A DNA stretch of 5,863 bases from Pseudomonadota bacterium (GTDB lineage Bacteria; Pseudomonadota; Gammaproteobacteria; Burkholderiales; Methylophilaceae). Where the stretch lies: positions 1 through 5,863 of the forward strand of contig JAEWTK010000020.1 in assembly GCA_023459535.1 (NCBI GenBank). Direction: 5' to 3'. The notes under the pieces were generated by a model. The model saw nothing but the letters and a program-made list of their open reading frames with translations, had not been told where the DNA came from and did no database searches. The position numbers and the translations under genes were made by a program. Positions 1-5,796 of this stretch are shown here, one piece after another (position 1 is the stretch's first letter; every line of letters starts with the position of its first letter).

Positions 1-393
1 GCGCAGGTCGATGTAGCGGTGTTCCAGACGCACCATCTCAGACAGGTTGTCGTCATCCAGCATGAACGGCGGCGTCAGCGACGGATTCAGGATCTCGATC
101 TCGCTCGCCAGCATCTCGACTTCACCGGTCGGGATATTCGAATTCACGGTACCTTCAGGACGCGCGCGCACCTTGCAGGTGACCTTCAGCACGAATTCAT
201 TACGTACGGTTTCCGCAATACTGAAAGCCTCGGGCGTGTCCGGGTCGATAACGATCTGTGCCATGCCTTCACGGTCACGCAAGTCGATAAAGATGACGCC
301 GCCGTGGTCACGACGACGATGAGCCCAGCCACAGAGTGTCACGGTTTGGCCGATCAGTTCGCGGTTCAGATGACCGCAGTAATGGGTACGCAT
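1..393 (-). CDS. aspS: Aspartyl-tRNA synthetase, N-terminal 131 residues (partial, runs off left edge)
   Basis: AspRS charges tRNA-Asp with aspartate in the cytoplasm. Translating the minus strand from the ATG at 393-391 gives an unbroken 131-codon frame to the window edge. It starts MRTHYCG, has [12 protein letters not shown] at about residues 21-32 and FIDLRDREG at 35-43, and ends with LEHRYIDLR at 123-131. These are hallmarks of the bacterial AspRS N-terminal OB-fold anticodon-binding domain and its junction to the catalytic core; the class II catalytic domain lies outside the window. The start matches the usual family N terminus (MRT-YCG). Upstream there is only a weak purine tract (AAGAAA) and no clear Shine-Dalgarno. 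His30 and Gly81 match the pattern of non-discriminating AspRS such as that of Pseudomonas (family knowledge), so it may also charge tRNA-Asn. It follows the zinc-ribbon gene in the same direction after 126 bp. Confidence 0.96.
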   Translation of the reverse strand, partial: MRTHYCGHLNRELIGQTVTLCGWAHRRRDHGGVIFIDLRDREGMAQIVIDPDTPEAFSIAETVRNEFVLKVTCKVRARPEGTVNSNIPTGEVEMLASEIEILNPSLTPPFMLDDDNLSEMVRLEHRYIDLR

Positions 394-419
394 ATGCTGA
401 TTTCTTATAATAAAAAGTT

Positions 420-446
420 AAAAAAGTGCCCGTTCAAATTGGACGG
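420..446 (-). terminator. Weak terminator-like hairpin plus T6 upstream of aspS
   Basis: On the minus strand, CCGTCC and GAACGG (446-441 and 435-430) can pair with one C-A mismatch around an AATTT loop. GCAC follows, then six T (425-420). This has the form of a weak intrinsic terminator that would partly uncouple the zinc-ribbon gene from aspS. It ends only 26 nt before the aspS start and the stem is short, so it may be an attenuating element or chance. Confidence 0.3.
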
Positions 447-453
447 AACTAAA

Positions 454-513
454 GCCGGGCCAGACCGGTTGCTGATGAAATCGCAGCTTCATGCAGTACA
501 TGTCTGACCGGGC
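454..513 (-). repeat. Imperfect inverted repeat (two-part hairpin) just downstream of the zinc-ribbon gene
   Basis: On the minus strand GCCCGGTCAGAC (513-502) pairs with GTCTGGCCCGGC (465-454): 11 of 12 positions counting one U-G wobble, with one C-C mismatch. Inside it, CTG-C-ATGAA pairs with TTCATCAG (eight pairs, one bulged C). The hairpin begins 6 nt after the stop codon of the zinc-ribbon gene. No U-tract follows directly, so it is more likely an mRNA 3'-end or processing structure than a standard intrinsic terminator. Confidence 0.5.
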
Positions 514-519
514 GGTTGA

Positions 520-780
520 TTAATGACAAGCGCAGCCGCTGCCACAGGCCGGTGCCGGCTCCGCAGCGGCTTCAGTCTTTTTTGCCGGTTTGCTGCCGCT
601 ATCCTTGAAGTCGGTGGCATACCAGCCGCTGCCGGTCAGCTGAAAACTCGGCGCAGACAGCTGTTTGGCAAATGTTGCCTTGCCGCACTCGGGGCAATCC
701 GTCAGATTAGGCTCGCTGATCTTGCGCATGACTTCTTTGCGGAAACCACAGCTTGTACACTGATAATCATAGATTGGCAT
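520..780 (-). CDS. FmdB-family zinc-ribbon protein
   Basis: An 86-residue cytoplasmic protein of the FmdB/CxxC_CxxC_SSSS zinc-ribbon family. The family is named after a putative regulator of formamidase/amidase genes, but its molecular role is largely unknown. The N terminus MPIYDYQC is the family signature. Four cysteines, C8-x2-C11 and C29-x2-C32, form the zinc ribbon over residues 1-42. A low-complexity Lys/Ala/Glu/Pro linker (about 64-77) follows, and then a Cys-rich tail (C79, C83, C85, H86), common in proteobacterial members and possibly a second metal site. The ATG at 780-778 has GGAG (793-790) 9 nt upstream and a TATAAT promoter further up. It reads towards aspS; in many betaproteobacteria the two genes are linked, usually with a DUF502 membrane-protein gene between them, which is missing here. 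Confidence 0.93.
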   Translation of the reverse strand: MPIYDYQCTSCGFRKEVMRKISEPNLTDCPECGKATFAKQLSAPSFQLTGSGWYATDFKDSGSKPAKKTEAAAEPAPACGSGCACH

Positions 781-811
781 GTCGAAAAACTCCGAACATC
801 AAAAGTGTGAA

Positions 812-840
812 ATTATACCCGAGATACACATGGCGATTAA
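812..840 (-). promoter_or_regulatory. Sigma-70-type promoter for the zinc-ribbon gene
   Basis: The minus strand carries a consensus -10 TATAAT (817-812) and a partial -35 TTAATC (840-835) with a 17-bp spacer. The predicted transcription start, near 805, would give a leader of about 25 nt containing the GGAG ribosome binding site at 793-790. The -10 is perfect while the -35 matches only three of six positions. Confidence 0.65.
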
Positions 841-983
841 AGATGAAATATCAAGCGTTTAGAACCTGCCGGAAAGGTGGAACCGCCGATTGCTTTTTTC
901 CGCAAACCCCCGCATCGTTCAAGTAGAAACTCTGCATCGAGATTTATGAAAAAATAAGGTGCGAACCACTAAAGCCATAATTA

Positions 984-999
984 AAATATGGTTATATTT
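984..999. promoter_or_regulatory. Inverted repeat AAATAT-N4-ATATTT, candidate operator
   Basis: A perfect 6-bp inverted repeat separated by GGTT lies 36 to 52 bp upstream of the HTH-REC start codon, next to where the -35 of the nearest candidate promoter would fall. MerR-like regulators commonly bind such dyads near their own promoters, so autoregulation is a reasonable inference. The sequence is very AT-rich, so chance is possible. Confidence 0.35.
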
Positions 1000-1018
1000 A
1001 GCAAGTAAAAATGAAAAA

Positions 1019-1024
1019 TATGAT
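1019..1024 (+). promoter_or_regulatory. Candidate -10 element (TATGAT) of the signalling operon
   Basis: TATGAT (five of six matches to TATAAT) lies 11 bp before the ATG at 1036 in an AT-rich tract. No good -35 is visible at 16-18 bp (best TTTAGC, 997-1002). Transcription from it would start near 1031, giving an almost leaderless mRNA, consistent with the lack of a Shine-Dalgarno before this gene. Alternative -10-like words in the tract (TAAAAT 982-987, TATATT 993-998) cannot be excluded. Confidence 0.4.
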
Positions 1025-1035
1025 ACTATTGTGAC

Positions 1036-1671
1036 ATGGTAGAAACCATTAAAAAACAGGCCGACACTTACGTTTCAACCCGTATCGCGGCGCAAATGCT
1101 GGGCGTGTCGTTGCGGACGATACAGTTATGGGTGGAATCGGGCGCACTACAGGCATGGAAGACCGCTGGCGGCCACAGAAAGGTATCACGACAGTCTATC
1201 GAAGAGGTCATCAAGAAACGGCAGGATGCCTTAAGCACCGAAAAATACACGGCAACACCATCGCCCTTTCATGTGCTGCTGGTTGAAGACGATGAGGGCA
1301 TACGGCAGATGTTCAAGTTCTTCTTCACCGACTGGAAATATCCAGTGGAATTCGACACCGCCGATGACGGCTTTGACGGGCTGGTGAAGCTGGCCACCTA
1401 CAAGCCGGATTTGCTGATTACGGACATCATGATGCCTGGCATCAACGGTTACGACATGCTGAAGTTTCTGGAAAAATCCCCGCAGTTCAAAAATCTCGAC
1501 ATCATCATCATCACTGGGGCAACTGCGGACAAAGTCGAGGAATACGGGCCGTTGCCGAGGAATGCGACCCTGTTCTACAAACCACTCAGCTTCGATCAGC
1601 TGGATACATTCATCTCATCGATGATTACAAAAAAGCACCAGGAGAAACAAGTTGCGGGAAGCAACAAGTAA
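1036..1671 (+). CDS. Response regulator with N-terminal MerR/excisionase-like HTH and C-terminal receiver domain
   Basis: A 211-residue predicted DNA-binding response regulator with reversed domain order. Residues 12-60 form a MerR/excisionase-family winged HTH: TYVSTRIAAQMLGVS helix pair, R27-T28-I29 recognition helix, and the wing motif GGHRKV at 45-50. A short linker (61-77) follows, then a receiver domain (78-200) with acidic E84-D85-D86, phosphoacceptor D130 in LLITDIMMPG, T160 in IIIITGAT, and K182 in FYKPLS. All catalytic residues are present, so it should be phosphorylated. The ATG at 1036 is the only start upstream of the HTH (an in-frame stop is at 1021-1023), and it has no recognisable Shine-Dalgarno. 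The 3' end overlaps the next gene, a histidine kinase, by 20 nt and holds that gene's ribosome binding site. It probably regulates its own operon and unknown targets. Domain calls are firm; targets are unknown. Confidence 0.93.
   Translation: MVETIKKQADTYVSTRIAAQMLGVSLRTIQLWVESGALQAWKTAGGHRKVSRQSIEEVIKKRQDALSTEKYTATPSPFHVLLVEDDEGIRQMFKFFFTDWKYPVEFDTADDGFDGLVKLATYKPDLLITDIMMPGINGYDMLKFLEKSPQFKNLDIIIITGATADKVEEYGPLPRNATLFYKPLSFDQLDTFISSMITKKHQEKQVAGSNK
1640..1644 (+). promoter_or_regulatory. Shine-Dalgarno AGGAG fixing the TTG start of the kinase
   Basis: AGGAG inside the end of the HTH-REC gene lies 7 nt before the TTG at 1652. It decides the start: the conserved HNOBA-like segment begins by about residue 12 and the next in-frame ATG, at residue 73, would delete most of it. 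Confidence 0.8.
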
Positions 1672-3568
1672 GGTCGGCTTATCGGCTGAGCAGCTCTCAG
1701 CGCTGTTTCCATTCCACTTTGTTATCAACCGGGAATTCAAATTCGTTCAAACTGGCACAGGCATCAGCAAAAAGTTTGATGAAGGCATTCGTCCCGACGC
1801 TTACCTCGATGAATTTTTCGAGATTACCACGCCGGCATCACTACTCAATTGGGGCTATCTGCGCTCCATGGAAAACGAGATATGCTCCCTGCGACACAGG
1901 AAGACACAGATCGATTTCAGCGCCAGGATTTTCCCCTCCGGCGAAGACCGGCTGATCTTCATACTCAAACCCCTGATCAACACCGGCGCCTATCTTGATC
2001 AACTCGGGCTCGATGCAACAGATTTCTCCAACCACGATCTCATCAACGACCTGTTCCAGCATAAACAGTATGCACATGCCAAAAGCAAGATCAGCCTATC
2101 TGACGCGCTGATCGCCCAGCAGGACCAACTGAACGAAATACGCCACCTGCTGGCAAACCAGGAAGCCGAATCCCGTAAGCTGGCACACATCATTTCGCGT
2201 TCCACTTACTGGATCATTATCGCCAATGCGCATGGCGGGATCGAATGGGTGAATGAGGCATTTCTCAAGAACTCGGGCTTTTCACAGGAAGATGTGCTCG
2301 GCAAGGAACTGAGCATATTGCTTGACATGTCGGCCGGCGAATTCCAGCAAGTCAGGCAGGCATTGCAGACCAACGTCAATTTCCAGAAAGAGATCGAGAT
2401 TGATGTGAACGGTGAAACGCGCTGGATCGACATTGATGTCAGAACGCTTGCTGATGACCGCAGGGAAATCATCAATTTCATCGCCATCGGCCGCGATATC
2501 ACTGATCAAAAAATTGCACAGTCCCTGAACGAAAGACTGAGTGCCGAGCTGAACACCATTTTCGACCTGAGCCCGGACGGCTTCGTCTCCTTCGATGAAC
2601 AAGGCAAATTAAGCCAGCTGAATCACGCCTTCCTCAAAATGACGGGACTCGATAATGAAGCTCTGAAGGATATCGATGCGCAAAGTTTCGAATCGCTAAT
2701 CATCAGCCTGAATGAATACGAGAATCCATCAGCTGGAGACGAACGCCAGTCCAGCATCATCAAGATCAGCAAACCGAAACTGAGCATCCTCAGACATTCC
2801 GTCAAAGAAGTAGCGGACGCGACGGGCAAACACGAGAAAGTCATCCACTACTTCCAGGACATCACACACGAATATGAATTAAGCCGCATGAAAGGCGAAT
2901 TTCTGTCGGCTGCCGCGCATGAACTGCGCACTCCGATGGCCAGCATCTACGGCTTTACCGACTTGTTGATCAATCGCGGCTACAACAAAGCCCAGACCAA
3001 CGAAATTCTGCAGAACGTATACCGGCAGGCGACCCGCATGACCAAGCTGATCAACGACCTGCTGGATCTGTCGCGGATCGAAGCCAAAGGCAAACTGGAA
3101 TTCAAGCCCAAGCCGATCAAGGTCAATCAGCTGATCAATTCCGCCTTTGAGGAATTCAAGGTCAACTGTGAGAACAGGATAGTCAACATCGTACCGGCTG
3201 ACGACACCCTGGCTATCCAGGGTGAATTCGACAAATTGACGCAAGTACTCATCAACCTGTTATCCAATGCCAACAAGTACTCAGACGGGGACAAGGAAAT
3301 CATCATTGACACGCTCGAAACGGAATCCGATGCAAATTCATGTGTCGGCATCCGCATTACGGATTTTGGTACAGGCATATCAAAAAGCGACCAGGCCAAG
3401 TTGTTTGACCCGTTCTTCAGATCCGCACAGACAATGAAAATCCCCGGTACCGGATTGGGCATGTGTATAGTGAAAGAGATAGTAGAATTTCATGGCGGCA
3501 AGGTCGATGTCGATTCAGAGCTGGGTGTTGGTACGCGAGTGACGATATGGATACCTAAATCAATCTGA
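1652..3568 (+). CDS. Soluble sensor histidine kinase: HNOBA-like, coiled coil, PAS, PAS, HisKA, HATPase_c
   Basis: A 638-residue cytoplasmic histidine kinase with no membrane segment or signal peptide. Residues ~12-150 resemble the HNOBA domain (PAS-like, found in soluble guanylate cyclase and some bacterial kinases): F19-P-F-H22, INREF at 25-29, VQTG at 32-35, LIFILKPLI at 101-109, and an LGLDATDFSNHDL segment at 118-130. A helical segment (~150-180) follows. PAS1 spans ~181-290 (GGIEWVNEAF, FIAIGRDIT) and PAS2 ~297-407 (SPDGFVSFDEQG, FQDIT). HisKA has the H-box H423-E-L-R-T-P. HATPase_c shows N535/N539 (N-box), D571-F-G-T-G-I (G1), LFDPFFR at 584-590 (F-box) and GTGLGM at 599-604 (G2), so it should be active. 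It starts at a TTG with AGGAG 7 nt upstream and overlaps the HTH-REC gene, suggesting translational coupling; a CheY-like receiver follows. No attached receiver or HPt. The ligand is unknown: no H-NOX heme domain is present. Confidence 0.92.
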   Translation: MREATSKVGLSAEQLSALFPFHFVINREFKFVQTGTGISKKFDEGIRPDAYLDEFFEITTPASLLNWGYLRSMENEICSLRHRKTQIDFSARIFPSGEDRLIFILKPLINTGAYLDQLGLDATDFSNHDLINDLFQHKQYAHAKSKISLSDALIAQQDQLNEIRHLLANQEAESRKLAHIISRSTYWIIIANAHGGIEWVNEAFLKNSGFSQEDVLGKELSILLDMSAGEFQQVRQALQTNVNFQKEIEIDVNGETRWIDIDVRTLADDRREIINFIAIGRDITDQKIAQSLNERLSAELNTIFDLSPDGFVSFDEQGKLSQLNHAFLKMTGLDNEALKDIDAQSFESLIISLNEYENPSAGDERQSSIIKISKPKLSILRHSVKEVADATGKHEKVIHYFQDITHEYELSRMKGEFLSAAAHELRTPMASIYGFTDLLINRGYNKAQTNEILQNVYRQATRMTKLINDLLDLSRIEAKGKLEFKPKPIKVNQLINSAFEEFKVNCENRIVNIVPADDTLAIQGEFDKLTQVLINLLSNANKYSDGDKEIIIDTLETESDANSCVGIRITDFGTGISKSDQAKLFDPFFRSAQTMKIPGTGLGMCIVKEIVEFHGGKVDVDSELGVGTRVTIWIPKSI

Positions 3569-3593
3569 CCATCAAGAACAACAAGGAGCAGAC

Positions 3594-3977
3594 ATGGCAA
3601 AAATTGTAATCGTTGATGACGAACCGGATCTTCGAGCACTGATCAGAATGTCGCTCGAAATCAACAACCATGAATTTTTCGAAGCCTGCGATGCACAAAC
3701 CGGTCTGCAACTGATTGAGTCCGTGAACCCGGACCTGATCCTGCTGGATGTGATGATGCCGGGGGAAATCAACGGCTTCATCCTGTGCGACATCCTGAAA
3801 TCTTCCAGCAAATTCGAAAACACGCCCATCATTTTCATTACCGGCGCGGATTCCAATGAGGATCGCATCACAGGCCAACTTTCAGGCGCCAGCAACTACC
3901 TGATCAAACCCTTTCAGCCGCAAGAGCTGGTTGATTTGAGCGAAGCCTTGCTGCAGAAGAAAAAACCGGCTTCCTGA
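3594..3977 (+). CDS. Single-domain CheY-like response regulator
   Basis: A 127-residue stand-alone receiver domain with no output domain. Acidic residues D8 and D9, phosphoacceptor D52 in LILLDVMMPG, T83 in IIFITGAD, and K105 in YLIKPF are all in place, so it should accept a phosphoryl group, most likely from the kinase 25 bp upstream. AAGGAG (3583-3588) lies 5 nt before the ATG, the best ribosome binding site in the operon, so it is probably well expressed. Such proteins act on a protein partner, serve as phosphate sinks, or relay phosphate to an HPt; which applies here cannot be told. D52 is followed by MMPGEINGF, with one residue more than the usual MPGxNG spacing. The last codons and the stop lie inside the left arm of a large hairpin. 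Confidence 0.95.
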   Translation: MAKIVIVDDEPDLRALIRMSLEINNHEFFEACDAQTGLQLIESVNPDLILLDVMMPGEINGFILCDILKSSSKFENTPIIFITGADSNEDRITGQLSGASNYLIKPFQPQELVDLSEALLQKKKPAS

Positions 3978-4039
3978 CTCGGGTACCAGGTTATTCAGGG
4001 GTTGCAACCTGGCACCCACAGCCCTGAGTCAGAAGCCGG
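3960..4039 (-). terminator. Large hairpin with T6, intrinsic terminator for the minus-strand TpsB gene
   Basis: CCGGCTTCCTGACTC (3966-3980) pairs with GAGTCAGAAGCCGG (4026-4039) with a single bulged C. Nested inside, GGGT-A-CCAGGTT (3981-3992) pairs with AACCTGG-C-ACCC (4006-4017). On the minus strand the hairpin is followed at once by TTTTTT (3965-3960), the form of an intrinsic terminator for the gene ending at 4081. On the plus strand no U-tract follows, but the stem would still protect or pause the end of the signalling operon mRNA. The left arm includes the stop codon of the CheY-like gene. Confidence 0.75.
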
Positions 4040-4059
4040 AGGTGGGAAACGGGTGTGCC

Positions 4060-4090
4060 GCTGAATTGAGCATGACATGCTCAATTCAGC
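4060..4090. repeat. Perfect 31-bp palindrome spanning the stop codon of the TpsB gene
   Basis: GCTGAATTGAGCATG (4060-4074) is repeated exactly as its reverse complement at 4076-4090, with one central base (4075). The right arm encodes the last codons (Leu-Asn-stop) of the minus-strand TpsB gene. It can form a very stable hairpin on either strand, but no U-tract adjoins it. Possible roles are a 3'-end mRNA stabiliser working with the terminator downstream, a protein-binding dyad, or the trace of a mobile palindromic element. Confidence 0.8.
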
Positions 4091-5763
4091 ATAAAGCCGA
4101 AGTTGAAACTGAAAGTCAGATCATCCTTGTTGCTTGCATCGCGATGGCCAAGCGCCTTTGCCAAAGCCATATCCATCACGCCAAGTACGTCTGTCCTCAA
4201 CCTGACACCGAGCGCCAGCGATTTGATCCGATCAATATTCGTCACTTCGATTTTTTGATAGGCTCTGGCCATCTCAGCCAGCACGTATGGCTGGATACCC
4301 ACCAACTGGAAATAGGAAAAATCAAAAGCCACGGGAAACAGCCTGTTCAACTCGGCACTGGCACCCCAGCCAGAATCCCCATAGAGAACACCCGGCCTGA
4401 ATGCCCGCCCATATTGGTAGCCACCGAACTGTATGCGCTCTGTAACAGGCACGTAGTCCGGACTATATTGGCCAGCAAAGGAAAGTGCCGTTCCCAATCG
4501 CCACGGCCATGCATTTCTCAAGGTCGCGCCCACATTCACCTTCTCGAAATCAAGATCGGCCGGATTTTCGCCGACGTAGTTCGACAGAAAATTGGTTTTG
4601 ACACTCTTGGCAGCCCCGATTGAATCCAGGCCCTTGCTCAACGAAAGCTGCAAGGCCAAGCTCTTATCCGGCTGCGTCAGCGTATAGTCTGCGGCCATTA
4701 CCAGCGCCCTGGAGTTTGTCTTGGAAGTAATACTGCGCTGCGTCTCCTTGCTGCGAATTTCGTCTTCATAATTGACAGCGTTGACCCCGATCGTGCCCAT
4801 CAAGGTTTGATGCCTGTCGGCAATGAACGGGTAACTGAGTGATGTGCTGAGCCGCAGGGAAAGCACGTCTCTTTGCAGTCCTGCCGGATAGTCCTCATCC
4901 GAATCGCCGTTGTAAAACGAGCCGTCCACCCTGAATCTCAGTCCGCTACTGCCCAGCAGTTGGCTATAGGCCACTGCGTAATATTCCTCATCATCCTCGG
5001 ACAGCAAAGTCGTAAAGTTCATTTGCTCGGCAGCCGGACCATGACTGTTGGTTTGCAGACTGACAATTGCCCGTGTCTTCGGACGCAGGGATTCAAATCG
5101 GCCGACAGCGGAGATAGCCCTGCGGCTTGCCTTGATCTTCATTTCTGCAGCTCCATCACGCGTTCTTGGCAGTGGCAGATACGCCTGCAGACTTAGTCCA
5201 GGCACAAGCCTGAGCAGACCGGTCCCGCGCTCCAGCGTTGCTGCAGTCAACGGCTTTTCTTCCAGTAGCGGACGCACGATCTCGCGTATCCGGTCTTCGG
5301 AATTGCCGAAGTCGCCTTCCAGCACCAACTTGCCAATAAAACCTTCGATCACCTCGATCTTCACCACATGATTGGCGAACGTCTGCGACGGGATATAGGC
5401 AAAGGAAAGCGGATAACCGCGATCACGGTAAAGCTTGGTAATGCCGTTGGCCAGGTCGATATATTCCTGCACCGTATGTACCGTATCTAGATATGGCTTT
5501 GTGATGGCATCTATCTCACTCAGCGGAATTGCCTGCGCTCCCTGAATCTCGAAGGTTTTGACCAGGATCCGGCTCGCCAACAACTTCTGCACCCGGGGGT
5601 CGACTTCCTGCTTGGTATCCAGCGTGACTGACGGCTCGCTTGCTGGTTGTGGCTTTTCGATAACCGGCAATGCGCCTTCAGGATTGGCATTGGCCATTAC
5701 CTGCTGACTGATAGCCAGCAACGTGATAGCGCTGAGATATACCAACAGATGCTTGATTTGCAT
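4081..5763 (-). CDS. TpsB-type outer-membrane transporter (FhaC/ShlB/HecB family)
   Basis: A 560-residue two-partner-secretion pore of the Omp85 superfamily, expected to export a large exoprotein (TpsA) across the outer membrane; the length is typical. Residues 1-24 are a Sec signal peptide (Lys4, hydrophobic 6-18, likely cleavage after VMA24). A Pro-rich linker (27-60) leads to POTRA1 (~67-147: FEIQGAQAI, YRDRGYPLSFAYIP, VIEGFIGKL) and POTRA2 (~148-212: LRLVPGLSLQAYL). The beta-barrel fills ~213-560. The conserved loop-6 region reads FGGYQYGRAFRPG (446-458), with RAF in place of the usual RG(F/Y), followed by GDSGWGASAEL. The chain ends GFMLN, two residues beyond the usual aromatic C-terminal beta-signal. 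The ATG at 5763 has only a weak GAG upstream. It converges with the signalling operon. No TpsA gene is in the window, so the substrate is unknown. Confidence 0.9.
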   Translation of the reverse strand: MQIKHLLVYLSAITLLAISQQVMANANPEGALPVIEKPQPASEPSVTLDTKQEVDPRVQKLLASRILVKTFEIQGAQAIPLSEIDAITKPYLDTVHTVQEYIDLANGITKLYRDRGYPLSFAYIPSQTFANHVVKIEVIEGFIGKLVLEGDFGNSEDRIREIVRPLLEEKPLTAATLERGTGLLRLVPGLSLQAYLPLPRTRDGAAEMKIKASRRAISAVGRFESLRPKTRAIVSLQTNSHGPAAEQMNFTTLLSEDDEEYYAVAYSQLLGSSGLRFRVDGSFYNGDSDEDYPAGLQRDVLSLRLSTSLSYPFIADRHQTLMGTIGVNAVNYEDEIRSKETQRSITSKTNSRALVMAADYTLTQPDKSLALQLSLSKGLDSIGAAKSVKTNFLSNYVGENPADLDFEKVNVGATLRNAWPWRLGTALSFAGQYSPDYVPVTERIQFGGYQYGRAFRPGVLYGDSGWGASAELNRLFPVAFDFSYFQLVGIQPYVLAEMARAYQKIEVTNIDRIKSLALGVRLRTDVLGVMDMALAKALGHRDASNKDDLTFSFNFGFMLN

Positions 5764-5796
5764 AGACTCGGCTTACATAGTGGAAAGGGCGGCTTC

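Noticed and set aside
404..440. Possible aspS promoter: TTGAAC and TATTAT on the minus strand
   Set aside because: The spacer is 19 bp and transcription would begin almost at the start codon; the words fall in a T-rich tract and overlap the terminator-like hairpin.
19..507. Plus-strand open frame of 162 codons
   Set aside because: It lies antisense to the aspS 5' part, which has clear AspRS motifs on the minus strand, and its own product (His- and Arg-rich) resembles nothing.
850..935. Possible small RNA or terminator around the T6 run at 893-899
   Set aside because: The sequence before the T run gives only a 4-bp stem with a wobble pair, and no promoter points to it. I see no gene in this stretch.
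1652..3568. Kinase as a hybrid or membrane-bound sensor
   Set aside because: No receiver or HPt follows the HATPase domain, and no hydrophobic stretch long enough for a membrane helix is present.
3555..3895. Minus-strand open frames over the CheY-like gene
   Set aside because: The plus strand encodes an intact receiver with all catalytic residues and a strong ribosome binding site; the minus frames are its shadows.
3966..4039. Large hairpin as an integron attC site
   Set aside because: It lacks the attC core (RYYYAAC/GTTRRRY at the ends), there is no integrase or cassette, and the minus-strand T6 explains it better as a terminator.
4042..4623. Plus-strand open frame of 193 codons
   Set aside because: It is antisense to the TpsB barrel; the product has no recognisable domain and the start falls in the palindromic region.
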